A stretch of 64,000 nucleotides of DNA, taken from NCBI RefSeq assembly GCF_024362695.1, contig NC_065404.1, positions 11,696,604 to 11,760,603 on the forward strand, written 5' to 3'. The notes below the pieces were generated by a model that saw nothing but the letters and a program-made list of their open reading frames with translations, had not been told where the DNA came from and did not search any database. The position numbers were made by a program, and so were the translations under genes. The DNA comes from Pectinophora gossypiella. Lineage: Eukaryota; Arthropoda; Insecta; Lepidoptera; Gelechiidae. How positions within the stretch are numbered: the first letter of the stretch is position 1; the number at the start of each line of letters is the position of its first letter. This document shows positions 21,601-32,269 of this stretch, one piece after another.

Positions 21601-22055
21601 GTTCAGCTTTAAGTCGCAGCGCAGTGTGTTTATGATATAAGTTAATGTGAAATAGTTTTTGATTTATGAGGGGGTCAAAAGTGGGACCGCCGTCCACAAC
21701 ATAGATCTCGTGCTGTAGGGCTCCCCAAGTGTTCCGGGCAGCCCTCGGCGGAGGGGGAGGCGCTTGACGCGCTCCCATGGGCGCTGGGCCCCAAAGGGCA
21801 TCCGCCGGCGGGGACGCGGTTGTGTGCAATTGCGTTCCCATATCCCCGCCACGGGGCGGCAAGGAAGAACACCGTTGGGTTTTAGTGGGCATACCGGGTG
21901 GCGACACCCGGGGAGTCCCACATAACCACGTCCCCCCCCCCCCCGGGCGGTTCAAAAGTGGCTCCAAATGGTTCGTGTAATATTACACACGGTGCGGCTC
22001 GCCAGTTCTGTTTCTTGAACTTGGCTTGACACGCGACCGCGTGTCAAGATTATGT
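21601..22055 (+). repeat. Repeat F copy 2, split by an insertion
   Basis: Left part GTGAAATAGTTTTTGATTTA and GAGGGGGTCAAAAGTGG; right part TCAAAAGTGGCTCCAAATGG, CACACGGTGCGGCTCGCCAG and a hairpin TTGACACGCG-AC-CGCGTGTCAA near 22026-22047. Comparison with 2508-2838 shows 21685-21951 to be foreign. Confidence 0.8.
21685..21951 (+). mobile_element. GC-rich 267 bp insertion with 10 bp target duplication
   Basis: Flanked on both sides by TCAAAAGTGG (21675-21684 and 21952-21961), which occurs once at the matching position of repeat F copy 1 (2738-2747). The insert is strongly GC-rich, unlike its surroundings, and ends in a C-run followed by GGGCGGT. The stretch GGGTTTTAGTGGGCATACC followed by ACCCGGGGAGTCCCAC resembles the stop and 3' end of R1-type non-LTR retrotransposons, so a 5'-truncated LINE is the best reading. 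Overlapping frames on both strands (up to 125 codons) reflect GC content and are not called as genes. Confidence 0.75.
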
Positions 22056-22680
22056 ACGTGGGTATGCAACTTTATCCCGGACAAAGTCGCACGTGGACTG
22101 GCGCAACTAGCGATTTTACAACCAAAGTCCGTAAGCTGCTTACCCTAAGTCGGTCATAGAAAATGTCCTCAAATTTTTGCTGAGGGCATACGTTTTGCAA
22201 AAAATGTCTGTAGAGGATTAAGTAGTGTTTTGTGAATAAGGTACTTCATCTGTTGAAGTTTTTCAATACCTACGTGTATCTTTAAAATAAATTAATTAAT
22301 ATTTTTGAAAATGTAATTGTACCCATAAAATTGGGAGTCATATCACTCAAAGTTAATCAAAAGTAATTTTTAAAGGTCAAGTCATCACATTATTACTCTT
22401 TTTCCCATTTTAAGTAGCATTTAGGTGCGAATTTAAGAAGGAATTTAATTAATTTCAACGTTTTCAGCTCGGCTATCCGTCCTCTGGAGTGGAACCCATA
22501 AAACCTAATGGACTTTCCCTGTCTGCTGGTAATTTGGTACGAGACGTGAAGACCCTTGCAGTCTTACTCCGGTTTGCGGATAGATTCGTTCGCGCATAAA
22601 GTGGAAAAACTTTAATTTAATAGTTCTCGCGGAACTTGTAGCCAGTTTCATGGTATAGATAAATAATAAATAATAATAAT
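22056..22680. other. No recognised feature
   Basis: Single-copy-looking. Ends in an ATAAATAATAAATAATAAT run that leads into the LINE 3' end. Confidence 0.4.
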
Positions 22681-22758
22681 AAATTGTAATGCTGATTTTG
22701 TAAAAATTGTACCTTTTTCTCTGAATGAATAAATAAATATTATTATTATTATTATTTG
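22681..22758 (+). mobile_element. LINE 3' end (family D), plus strand
   Basis: GTAATGCTGATTTTGTAAAA, TTGTACCTTTTTCTCTGAAT and (ATT)n. It is the inverse of 22779-22850, giving a tail-to-tail palindrome with about 20 bp between the arms. Confidence 0.8.
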
Positions 22759-22778
22759 TATGTCGAGATGTGGAAACG

Positions 22779-22960
22779 ACAAATAATATTTATTTATTCA
22801 GAAAAAAAGGTACAATTTTTACAAAATCAGCATTACAATTTTTAGTGTAAGTTTAAAATTTTTACTGAGTTTACGTTTTTCAGAGGCAATATCTATGATT
22901 CTTACACTAGGCAAAGCCTGTATCGTAAGAATCATTTTCAATACGTTTATTAACAACAGT
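22779..22960 (-). mobile_element. LINE 3' end (family D), minus strand
   Basis: Begins with the inverted tail AAATAATATTTATTTATTCA, continues AAAGGTACAATTTTTACAAA, and extends further into the 3' untranslated region than its partner, including the stem-loop at 22895-22935. Confidence 0.8.
22895..22935 (-). other. LINE 3' stem-loop, copy A
   Basis: ATGATTCTTAC pairs perfectly with GTAAGAATCAT (11 bp) around the core ACTAGGC-AAA-GCCTGTAT. The copy at 35589-35631 keeps the core but has different, still self-complementary outer stems. This points to a structured RNA end, plausibly recognised by the LINE reverse transcriptase. Confidence 0.85.
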
Positions 22961-24610
22961 AGATACTATCTAAGTCTCCGTTTAGGACAAAAAATGGAGA
23001 ACTACTGAAAACGTTAAAACTAACTTGATATGAACAAAATATAATTAAAATTAAAATGCGTTATGATATGATGAAAGTAGGCAAAACGAACGTTATATTT
23101 CTTGTAGAGCTAAATAACTGATACTTTGCACGGTTTTAGTCAAAATTTGAATCAGTTTCGATGCAAATTAATTTAAATTTTAGTACTATTATTTCCGGGC
23201 TCAGCTCCAGCGGAGCAACGTTGAGGTGTTTTCTAAAGATTCGGCGAGCAATCAGATGCGATATACCGTTGATAAAGGATGAAAGGCTGCGTCAAACTTC
23301 TGTCGATTACGTCATTTCTATTCAAAGTAGACACTCGAGCTTTTACGTAGGGCTGCCGAAACGCAGCCGAGGGAAAAATTCAACTGAGAACTACTTGCGG
23401 GCCTCCCATTGGACACATCCTTTGAAATGTAGATAGGGTTGTGTCGCGGGACAAAATAACCCCACTGGCGAATATATTTAAATATCTGGTGGTACAGCGA
23501 CGCGGGAACCCTAACCTCGGATGGGAGGCAAGCTCAGCTCACCGTCGTTTCTGCTCCACTAACGTAATAGAATTGCAATTCAATCGGGATCGTTCCTCGA
23601 GTAAACGATGTCTTAAGCACAGACCTGGCTCTAAAATGTTAATGTTGGTGCGGCTCTGTGTACTAACGCTCTAATAATAAACCTCTTTATTTTCTCACGG
23701 TACAAAGCACCTTTATTGCGACCTACATTTTTTTTAAATTGTAAATTGGGCGCGTAGCAGCCACGTAGCGTAGTATTGTGACACGGAACTGTCAGCTTCA
23801 TGTTGATTTATAAACTTTTCCTTGTAGTAATTTTAATCTCATGTCGGGTGGTCGTTTTGCAGGGTGGAATAATGTTAGCGAGTACCTATTTATAAGTACA
23901 GAGGTCGGTTGCGTGGCGTGTGAGGAGGCAGTTTGACATGCGGATATCTTCCATGGGCGGACTTTATTAGCTCGCGGTGTAAATACGTTCTCGGCGGGAG
24001 TTTGTCCAATCATTTAAAACTTCTTCAATGGAGGCCGCAAAGTCGTAGGTAATAGTGAAATGCTAAGGTTCATGTTAGTTTAACACGCTAACCGAGACTA
24101 CGGAAATATAGTTGCTACAGGTATTATCACGAGGAAATTCAAACAGCTCGAGTGGAATTTATAGGAAATAAGGAGTAGTATTAGACACTTGATACATGGA
24201 CTTCGTGATAAGATTAAGTAAATTACTAAAGTATTATGACTGGCGAATGTGCGCTGGTCAGCTAGTTCGTCGTAAATGCGACCTAATTACCAGCTTGTTA
24301 TTGCAATTCCGAGAAAAGTGGGGCACATTAACTGTGTACCTTGTTAATAGAATATATTTTAAAATGCACTTTTTTAGCCTTTATAAATACTTAATAAGTC
24401 TTTAGTAGTTACTAGTTATAAGGTAAACTACAGTGCCGAGCCGGGTTGTATGGTCTAAGGGCAATATCGCACTTGGACACCATGGTGGCACCACCACAAT
24501 TGAGCCACTAACAAAAATGTATGCAATTGCCAAGCCAAGCGTTTTATACGACATGATGTCCTAGTGAGATATGACCTTTAAACCAGAGCCCTAAGCGGCG
24601 ACTTTGACCC
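22961..24610. other. No recognised feature
   Basis: Composition is more balanced from about 23180 to 24100. Open frames of 91, 77 and 71 codons (23161, 23441, 23798) have no recognised domain and no mutual consistency. I see no repeat family here; possible unique intronic or intergenic sequence. Confidence 0.5.
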
Positions 24611-24734
24611 TTCTTCTTATCGTGTTCTTCATCTTATCTGGTGTAAGGGTTATGATTGAGCCACCAAAGGCCCCTGACATGGCTCATGTGACAATTACTC
24701 AATTACATCAGCAAATAGTAACCGGGACCAACGT
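24611..24734 (-). mobile_element. SINE-B tail fragment
   Basis: TTCTTCTTATCGTG, GAGCCACCAAAGGCCCCTGA, CATGGCTCATGTGAC and AGTAACCGGGACCAACG. Head missing. Confidence 0.8.
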
Positions 24735-24949
24735 CGACAATATATTATTCCGTCTTTATATGAATCTCGTCTTTATAAACGAGTTCTAAGGTTTTATAGA
24801 GTAGAAGGCCGCCTTATAGTACACCAACAAACTTAAGTAATAACCGTTTAGACCTAATTAGTGATCGAACAAAAGAACGTAATTCCTATTTAATGTCAAT
24901 AAAGTATATTAATGAAAATATCTGCGTCGTAATCCAGTCCACAACGACC

Positions 24950-25212
24950 ACACCACAACGAGCGTTGAGCTCACTATCCGGAGCTCCCGGATTCGATTAT
25001 CACAATAAAATACTTTGTGGTCCCTAGTTCGGTTAGGACATTACTGGCTGATCACCAGACTGTCCGACTTGGTCCCGGTTACTACTTACTAATGTAAGTA
25101 AGTAGTAGTAGTCGTTAGATGAGCCATGTCAAGGGTCTTTGGCGGCTCAATAATAACCTTGATTTGTTGATGAGGTTCGTACTCCACCTCACAACCCACA
25201 CGACAGAAGAAG
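24950..25212 (+). mobile_element. SINE-B copy, degraded head
   Basis: GAGCGTTGAGCTCACTATCC and CCCGGATTCGATTATCAC are a mutated head. The body lacks the GTGCTTCGGAAGGC block, and the tail is complete (CAATAATAACCTTGATTTGT, CACACGACAGAAGAAG). It lies about 210 bp from an opposite-strand SINE-B piece. Confidence 0.85.
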
Positions 25213-25807
25213 TAATCCATTCTTCCACGTTAGTCTATTTAACCCTCATGTACTATAAATTTGAATAGGCTGTGATATAAAGGGTGGTATCGTAAAAAAA
25301 CCGGTTTGTTTACCTGCTCGTAGTATGGCTGCAAGGTATACGAGGCGTCGCGTGTCCAATCTACGCGACAACGTTTGTAAACTGTAAGCCTTCCCTTTAT
25401 AATCAAGCGCAGCGTTCATAGGGTCCTGTCACGAATTCACACCCCTACGTGTTTTGATGTGGTGTGTTATATTCGTAAAAGCAATCAGGAATATGCAAAG
25501 TTTATTGTTAAGATAAAGTTTTTAATTATTACCTCCTTAAACCCCCTCCCCCAACGCCGACAACCCCCGCCGGTATACTTTTGAGTACAAACGTGATTAA
25601 ATATTATTTTATTTTCCTTTACATAACTAATTGCGTGCTAGCAACCACATATGATTTAAAAGTTACATTCGCTATACATGACTTTGATAGCACGCAGTTG
25701 TGAATTAATGTGAAAAATATTTGGTTTTAGTTTCTTAGCGCTAAGTCTGTGAAGGAGTTAGGTTAGGTTGAATAAGAACGGTCACACTTTATATTAGCTC
25801 TGATTTT
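25213..25807. other. No recognised feature
   Basis: AT-rich to balanced, with no gene. A short CCCCCTCCCCCAACGCC-rich stretch lies near 25545. Confidence 0.4.
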
Positions 25808-25811
25808 TGAA

Positions 25812-25982
25812 GTTATACCCGTCATTTTCTTATCCGCCTAAAAGGAAAGGGTCGGATGATTATCAACTGTTAACTGTTAAAATGTTTTTATTTTAATTTC
25901 TACATAAAATTGACGTGTGTTTTATGCTTGTCGATTACTCATACCTGTTCTATTCGGCGGATAAGAAAAAAACGGGTATAAC
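25812..25982. mobile_element. TTAA-type MITE with long terminal inverted repeats, copy 1
   Basis: GTTATACCCGTCATTTTCTT at the left and AAAAACGGGTATAAC at the right, with TTGA and TTAA flanks. The inverted repeats continue through ATCCGCC/GGCGGAT. TTAA targets are used by piggyBac and Kolobok transposases. Copy 2 is at 62997-63272. Confidence 0.75.
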
Positions 25983-26184
25983 TTAAATTAAAATTTGATG
26001 ATTTATACAGGAATTAGCACCATTGAGTCTGATTTTACAAGTTACTCATTATTAATAGAGTAATTGAGTCATGTAGAAAACTATAATGTAAAACAAGATC
26101 GCGATAGAATAATATCTGATTGTCGAGCCTACACCCCAGCATGAGATAATAGGATAAAAAGAAGAAGAAACACCATTTACTTTA

Positions 26185-26396
26185 AAATGCATTTCTCGCG
26201 ACTCTTTCGCGAATGTGGGCTTCCTCACGATGTTTTCCTTCACCGCTGAGCACGTGATAATCATTTATGATACAAACATGAATTCGAGAACGAATTCGAC
26301 AATTATTGGTTTAGGCTTGTGCTGGATTCGAACGTCGAGACCGCAGACCTCAAAATGAGAGGCAAGCGTTATACCAACTGGGCTACCACGGTCACC
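26185..26396 (-). mobile_element. SINE-A copy, tail missing
   Basis: Reverse strand with body (CGAATGTGGGCTTCCTCACG, GCACGTGATAATCATTTATG) and inverted head (GAGGCAAGCGTTATACCAAC). The TTCAGGTTAGG-containing tail is absent. Confidence 0.85.
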
Positions 26397-27090
26397 ACAA
26401 TCTGACTCTGATACACGTAATTGCCCCGATGATGTCATTTCAACACAAACTAAGCATTCAACGCATACTATATCATAACAGCCGGTGAATTGAATAATCC
26501 GGCCAAGTAGTAAGTAATATAATATCTACGAAAAGTCACGTTAAAAAAATTCTTGTTAATTTGGCTGTTTAATAATTTTCATTGTTAGCATGGTCTCGGA
26601 ACAAACTTAGAAAACGAAACTACAGAAAATATAAAAAAATGTGTGCTCGGTATTGAATAAATTAAATTATGTGAGATTTACAAAGAACCTAAACTAAACC
26701 TAACATAACCTAATTGTCAGGTTAGGACCTAACTTGAAGATAAGACAGGTACCTAACAGTTAGGTTAGCGAACCGTGAAAAGAGGATACTAATTAATGCT
26801 AGATAGGCGATGACCTTTACAAAAATACATTAAGCAAAATAATATTCAAAAATAAAAAAAAATATTCTTGTTTAAAACGCTAACTACGGGAAGTCTTCTC
26901 AACATCACCCTATGTTGCAACTCTATTTTACTGCTGTGTATTATACGAGCCGCGACAATTTAAGCCTGGTACGAGACACGACGACATTCATGACGTCACA
27001 TGTAATCACCATCGCGCATCGCTGCAGTTTGGTTAACGACCTACCTACTTTATGATCGAACATTGTATGTGCTTGTATTTGAATGTGTAG
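26397..27090. other. No recognised feature
   Basis: AT-rich, with a cluster of AACCTAAC/GGTTAGG motifs at 26690-26765. These are irregularly spaced, so not a telomere-like array. Confidence 0.45.
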
Positions 27091-27234
27091 TACAGTCATG
27101 AGCAATATCATGTACCCACTTTAGAACCCTGTCGCACTATCATATTTGACATTTAATGAGACTTACGGTTTAATTTGTCAAAAAGTTAATGTGACATGGT
27201 TTCAAGTGTATGCATATTAGTACTCGTGACCGTA
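27091..27234. mobile_element. Short MITE, TACAGTCATGAGC ends, copy 1
   Basis: Left TACAGTCATGAGCAATAT and right inverse (ATTAGTACTCGTGACCGTA) form about 20 bp of imperfect terminal repeats ending in TA, as in mariner-type MITEs. Copy 2 at 61980-62130 aligns along its whole length. A fragment of the right half is at about 30057-30092. Confidence 0.8.
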
Positions 27235-27359
27235 CACCGTACTTGCTTCTCAAACGGGGAACGCCGGTTCGAGCCCTGCTACCGGGCTTGCACTAATGAC
27301 TTAATCATTTATCTTAAGTGCAGTTTTCACTAATACAGTGACCCCAAAACCTTTTGTTT

Positions 27360-27636
27360 CGCCGTCCGAGAGACCTCCGCCAGGTCTTGATTTGCCTTGG
27401 CTTACCTGGAAGTCTCTAAAAAACTTCGGACTCAGGTGGGCCGAAGTAAGGACAATTTGTTCAGGTGGGGTTTCTCGGATGGCTCGGACTTAAAGTGCAA
27501 GTGCGGCACTGTTCCCCAAACGATGGAACATCTTACATCGTGTCCTGCGTGCCCGAACACCTGTAGGCAGGAGGATCTGATGAGCGCTGCAGATAGCGCC
27601 ATACTTGTTGCCAAATTTTGGGCCGATACAATTTAG
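27360..27636 (+). pseudogene. LINE ORF2 C-terminal fragment with zinc-knuckle-like motif
   Basis: The frame from 27397 to a TAG at 27634-27636 encodes a piece that includes RWGFSDGSDLKCKCG and QTMEHLTSCPAC. The C-x-C-x(8)-H-x(4)-C spacing and the ending KFWADTI are typical of the C-terminus of non-LTR retrotransposon reverse transcriptase proteins (a cysteine-histidine motif of R1/Jockey-type elements). Upstream bases (27360-27396) read in a related frame, but there is no RT domain, so only the last 80 or so codons remain. The role in an intact element would be nucleic-acid binding during target-primed reverse transcription. It is a 5'-truncated relic, not a host gene. Clade assignment is uncertain. 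Confidence 0.75.
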
Positions 27637-27714
27637 TTTGCCATCGACACGATAAGAAGAGACTAATACAGTTGGCTCGAAAGTTATAGACGGCGATACG
27701 GCTCACCATCTATC

Positions 27715-27800
27715 AAGTTGGTCTAACATAAAGCTCGGTGATGTGTGGGTACTTAGTGCGATGAACGTACCTCTGAGCTTATGTTGCCTATGTTATGTAT
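27715..27800 (+). repeat. Repeat H, downstream of the LINE fragment
   Basis: GGTCTAACATAAAGCTCGGT and GTACTTAGTGCGATGAACGT. Its position about 80 bp after the LINE stop codon suggests that repeat H is the 3' untranslated part of that LINE family. This would explain the copies at 6.8 and 8.5 kb as bare tails. Confidence 0.6.
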
Positions 27801-29437
27801 TTGAAGGACAGAGATGTATAGTTTTGGTTGTTAATTGCGATTCGTTTACTCCAGCCGTAGATGTGGACAACAATCTCGACAGCCGGAGCCAGCACTTCAC
27901 TTGTGAGGTAAACTTAACTCAGGCGCAGGTGGGGAGTGGAGGGTAGCTGTTCTGAATGTAGTATTAGTAGTAATAGAATATGTAGTAGGCATCTTATTCT
28001 ATGCTACAGACTGTTGTCAATTCAATTCCATAAGATATTATCCACAAATTATTAATCTGTTACTTATTTAAAACATGGACTAGATAGAAAAGAAATCTTC
28101 GTCCTGGATTTTAAAACTTATGATATAGTATTTACCCTAGTGTTCTACTTTTCGTCGTAGTCTCATCCATTTAGAGAGGTCAAAACACAAATAAATTCAA
28201 GTCTGAGATCTTATAAGTAAGCCAAGTTTCTAGGCGGGCCGCCGCAAAATGACTTTATTTGACTTAAGCAAGTTCCCCAGAGCCTCGAGTTTCGTTCCGG
28301 AGGTTTTATTCCACAAGTTCACAACTTCGCCAGTTTATCAATCTTTAACGCGCTCAATATTCAAACTTCATCTGTCTCCTTCTAATTAAGAGCATTACGG
28401 GTTTGCCCACTTTCTTCGCCGTGAGATATCGCGGTACTTGTGTTTTGGTAACGGAATTTGAATAACGGAGCATGGTATGATCGGTACAAATATAACTTAC
28501 ATGCCCAGAAAAGATAGAATTTACTTCTCATATCTTTTTTTATATTTACAAAGATCGTTAGAGTTACAAAGGAATTGTTGCTAATTAGGAATCTTTTCAA
28601 ACTTTTCTTCCAGACAACCCTGTGTAAGAGAAAAAGGAAAAAGTAGAGTGGAGCGATTGATTGGTGGATTGATTAATATTAAAGTAAAGAATTAAATTGT
28701 AAAAGCAATTAAACATCTACGCCAAGAAGTCACCAAATAAAACATATGGATATCATAATATAACCAAAAGGACGACCTGACAAGTTGAGTAACCAATACA
28801 AGTAGTCACACAAATAACTGTCATCACGAATGACAATCTAGTTGTTTGGTAACTTGATCCCACGGGGCACGCAATCGCACATATTGACTCAATGTTTCTG
28901 AGTCTTGTCGTTGATACACTTAAGTTTGATACATTTGTTTACGATCAACAGTAATATTATGTTTTTTTATTAACACATACATATATAAGTTCCCAACAAA
29001 ATTTCCAATTGGGTTTAGTCAGAAATCAGAAATAATTTATTCACTTAGGAAAGGTAAGTACAGAGTCACAATATGGTATAAATCAGTGCCACAGAATCTC
29101 TTATCCTTCTAATTATTATTAGCATGCAAATATTAAAAGTTCATAAATTCACTAATACTATAAAAACTATTAGTAATTAGCCATTCCGTAATTTGCAAGT
29201 CATTATTTTAGTAGGTCCGTTTTAAAATTTGATGAACTAAGCACCCGCATTTTATCGAGCTTCATGTCTGTTCAATGCAATGAGGTTAATAGAAACATAG
29301 TAACATCAATGGTCCAATGTTATGAGGAGGGGGTGAGTCGTACTGGGGGCTAACCCCCCCGAGTTAGCTAAATTGCGAATAATTAAAAAAAACGGCAATA
29401 TATAATAACAATGATAAAAATGTAAGGGATTGACATA
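27801..29437. other. No recognised feature
   Basis: Single-copy-looking, AT-rich. Short frames on the minus strand (28382-28600, 29306-29566) lack domains; the second overlaps a LINE tail. Confidence 0.5.
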
Positions 29438-29655
29438 AATGAATAAGTAAGTAAAATGTTTATTTTTCATAAGGAGAATATTGATACAATAAAAGCCCCA
29501 CAAAACCAATTCCTCAGTTTGTCCGTGGGAGTGGAGTTTGCTTAAAATTATTGTTTTAAAATACACTTAAATTATAGCTAAGAGATGTTTTGTATAAGAT
29601 ATTTTTTAGATGAATTTACTTCTATTGCACTCATAGCGTATGTCGATATTAATTC
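29438..29655 (-). mobile_element. LINE 3' end (family B), copy 1
   Basis: AAGTAAGTAAAATGTTTATT, CATAAGGAGAATATTG, AAAGCCCCACAAAACCAATT and TATTGCACTCATAGCGTATG. The order is repeated at 47746-48056 with scattered substitutions. The orientation is inferred from the AT-rich tail at the left. Confidence 0.75.
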
Positions 29656-30280
29656 GTAATTGTTTGCAATTTGCTTTTTTTGATGGTTTGTTTGTTAATA
29701 TTACGCTTGAGACTCTGTATGTATAATTGTATAACCATCTATATTTTATGAAAGTCCTTCAAAGTTTTACTCTACTATAATCAATTTCCCGTTACAAAGT
29801 AAACACTGATCGGTCAATTTCCTTGACAACTTTGATACTTACAGCTTACAAGTTTACGAGCCGAATTACCGGACCTCCTAAACATTTTACAGTTAAGCTA
29901 ATACGAATTACAGCTGGATACAGCTCGAAGCTGATAAAATCAACTTTGTAATACTAAGAGCTCATGAGATGATCAGGTTTGGGAAAGAAGTAATTTAGAA
30001 CTGTGTTGCATTTACATTTTTGATATTTAGCGAGACTTGAATTCCATTTTGTGAAATAAGTTAATATGACATGGCACTAAAGTGTAAACAGAATAAAATA
30101 AGAACAGCTTGTACGTCAAGATAAACAGAACATTTTCTCTTCACATTCTTTAAAACTACATCTAAACTTAAGCGAGTTGTAACAAAGAGGTATTGTGCTG
30201 TCTTAAAGTTTACCACCTCATTTGAACTAGTAAAAACTAACATCTTGTATTCGAAAGTAAGTATATATATAAAATTATAA
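29656..30280. other. AT-rich spacer with a MITE scrap
   Basis: Apart from a short match to the TACAGTCATGAGC MITE around 30057-30092 (AAGTTAATATGACATGGCAC), nothing is recognised. Confidence 0.45.
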
Positions 30281-30600
30281 AAAACATAAACAGCCTATAT
30301 AATATACGTCGGACTGCTGGGCACACACAGATCTCCCCACAATCAACCGGAGAAGGTATGTAGCATATTCCACCACGCTGCTCCACTTCGAGTTGTTGGA
30401 GGTTTTTCGGCTAATAGCCGGGACCAACGATTTAAGGCGCCTTCCGAAGCACGGAATCATCTTATGTTTTGGAAAATCAGGAGATTCAAGCCTGCAAAGT
30501 CCTCACCAAACAAAGGCCAGTCTCACAAAGTGATTTCGACAATGCCCCCATCGGGAATCGAACCCGGATCTCCAGGTCGTAATTCTTTATGAATTAGAGG
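30281..30600 (-). mobile_element. SINE-C copy, near full length
   Basis: Tail at the left (ACAGCCTATATAATATACGT, CACCACGCTGCTCCACTTCG), body (GGCGCCTTCCGAAGCACGG, CCAGTCTCACAAAGTGATTT) and inverted head (CCATCGGGAATCGAACCCGG). The final part of the head is degraded. Confidence 0.85.
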
Positions 30601-30792
30601 TAAGTAAATTTAATTATATTCTGTCTTCTGCAGTAATCTTTCTTATAACTGTAACTTTTAACTTCCAAATTTGAAAAAAAAAACATACCCCAACTAAAAT
30701 CACAATTTAAAAACAAGGGAATTTTACACTTGGCTAGAAATCTTTGTAAATAGCTGAAACATCTCGTTAAAGAGTAGGACGGTTGTCGTCTA

Positions 30793-30889
30793 GTTTACAA
30801 AGTGTCGGTTCGTTCCGCCGCGGTTTGGACGGAGCTGCTTACAGCCTGGTACAAATCCCGGGATAGCGTACTGACGGTATAATGCTAGT
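30793..30889 (+). repeat. Unclassified repeat I, copy 1
   Basis: TTTACAAAGTGTCGGTTCGT, GAGCTGCTTACAGCCTGG and ATCCCGGGATAGC. A diverged second copy is at 31644-31732. Confidence 0.6.
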
Positions 30890-31643
30890 ATTTGTTTCAT
30901 GCATTTAATTACTTTTCTTCTTACTGTTTATTCCTCAAATAGCATTTTGGCTGGAGAGATTAGCGTTGGGACTCTCATTTGGGATAACGTCAGAGAACAT
31001 GCCTGAAAACTAGGACCTTGGCTCAGGGCGTTGTCTGTGAAGGCTCTGTCAGAGAGAAACGGCCTTAAGACAGTGGTGGCATAGCTTTTTAGGACGCTTG
31101 ACGCTTCTAGAATGAAGGAATTGCTTGACGCCTTGTCTCGAACTGTAATCAGTTGTCGAATTGAAATAATCAAAATCATAATAATATTATTAAAATGCAT
31201 CATATCGATTTTATTTTTACTCGAGTGAGTAATCTCACCCCATATTCTAACATAGTGGGTTTTTTTACCCTATATTCAGACAGCTATGGGCACGTTGCCC
31301 ATTTGTGGGTATTTTACCCCATAGGTATTCATATAACTATGACACATTTCAGTTTTGGAATATAATTCAGAATTCAGATAATTTGTGACTTTACATGATT
31401 ATGTATGATTCGCGACACGCCTTGCGCACCGCGCCGCGTGAAGCCCCGCGTGTCCCTGAATGAGACCTTAGCCCCATAGCTAATGCTACCCTACTGTGAC
31501 TGGTGCTGAAGGAAGGAAAAAATGATTGGCTGCCTCTATAGCTAAAGTAATCGGGTTGTCAAGATCTCGTCTGTTCGAATGGTGACAGATCACACTCCCA
31601 AACCAGAAAATCTCTCCACCCTCTCCACTGCTAAACAGATGGT
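30890..31643. other. Spacer with repeated CACCCCATATTC-like motifs
   Basis: Between 31225 and 31325 the motifs TCACCCCATATTC, TTACCCTATATTC and TTTACCCCATAGG recur at uneven spacing, with a TGGGCACGTTGCCCA palindrome between them. No gene. Confidence 0.4.
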
Positions 31644-31732
31644 TACTTTACAAAGTGTCGGTTCACGTTTCGTTGCGGTCTGGTGGTAGCTGCTTAGCTG
31701 CTACAGATCCCAGGATAGCTCTGAGGTAACAA
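31644..31732 (+). repeat. Unclassified repeat I, copy 2
   Basis: TTTACAAAGTGTCGGTTCAC, GTAGCTGCTTAGCTGCTAC and ATCCCAGGATAGC. Same orientation as copy 1. Confidence 0.6.
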
Positions 31733-31794
31733 TGTCCGGGACTGTTGCTTGCCACTCGACATTAATTCTCGTTTTGTCGATAAATGTTCCTACG

Positions 31795-31995
31795 AAACAA
31801 TGCAATGCAATTTATTGCGCATGAAATAAATACTGTGTACATAGTTGTACTGTTGGTACTAGGAATATAAAACTACCTGCAGAGGTTTTGTATCACCTGA
31901 TTAACAGTTCTTCGAATGTGACCTTTTTGCGATCTTCTGTAAGTTTCCAGGTCGCATTTTTGTACGATATCGCACAATTTTTGCCTATCAATGCT
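31795..31995 (-). mobile_element. LINE 3' end (family C)
   Basis: A (ATGCA)-type run, TTTATTGCGCATGAAATAAA and ACTACCTGCAGAGG are typical of an inverted non-LTR 3' end. A single copy in the window, so the assignment is by style only. Confidence 0.45.
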
Positions 31996-32038
31996 ATGGG
32001 CAAAGTCAATAGCGCGTAAAGATGTTTTTAATATGTAT

Positions 32039-32269
32039 ACAGGGTGTTAGTGACATCGTAACGAAAACTTTAAGGGATGATTCAGGCCATGATTCTGAGT
32101 TAATATCAAGTGGAATTTTCGATCACAAAAGTATAGAATTAAAAATATTAAAAAAAAACTAAAAACAAAAACATGATTTTTGCGACGGAAAATGCCATTT
32201 GATATTAACTCGGAATCATGGTCTGAATCATTTCCCTCAGTATTTGTTACGATGTCACTAACACCCTGT
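32039..32269. mobile_element. Palindromic MITE, single unit, well preserved
   Basis: ACAGGGTGTTAGTGACATCG at the left and the inverse ending ACACCCTGT at the right, TA on both sides, with one GTTAATATCAAGTGGAATTT arm pair around an A-rich centre. This is the cleanest single-unit copy and gives the unit length of about 231 bp. Confidence 0.9.

Noticed and set aside
21590..21980. Overlapping frames of up to 125 codons on both strands
   Set aside because: They lie in the GC-rich 267 bp insertion and cross its boundaries into repeat F. Openness comes from low stop-codon density in GC-rich DNA.
26690..26765. Telomere-like TTAGG repeats
   Set aside because: The GGTTAGG/CCTAACC motifs are few and irregularly spaced, not the tandem insect telomere array.
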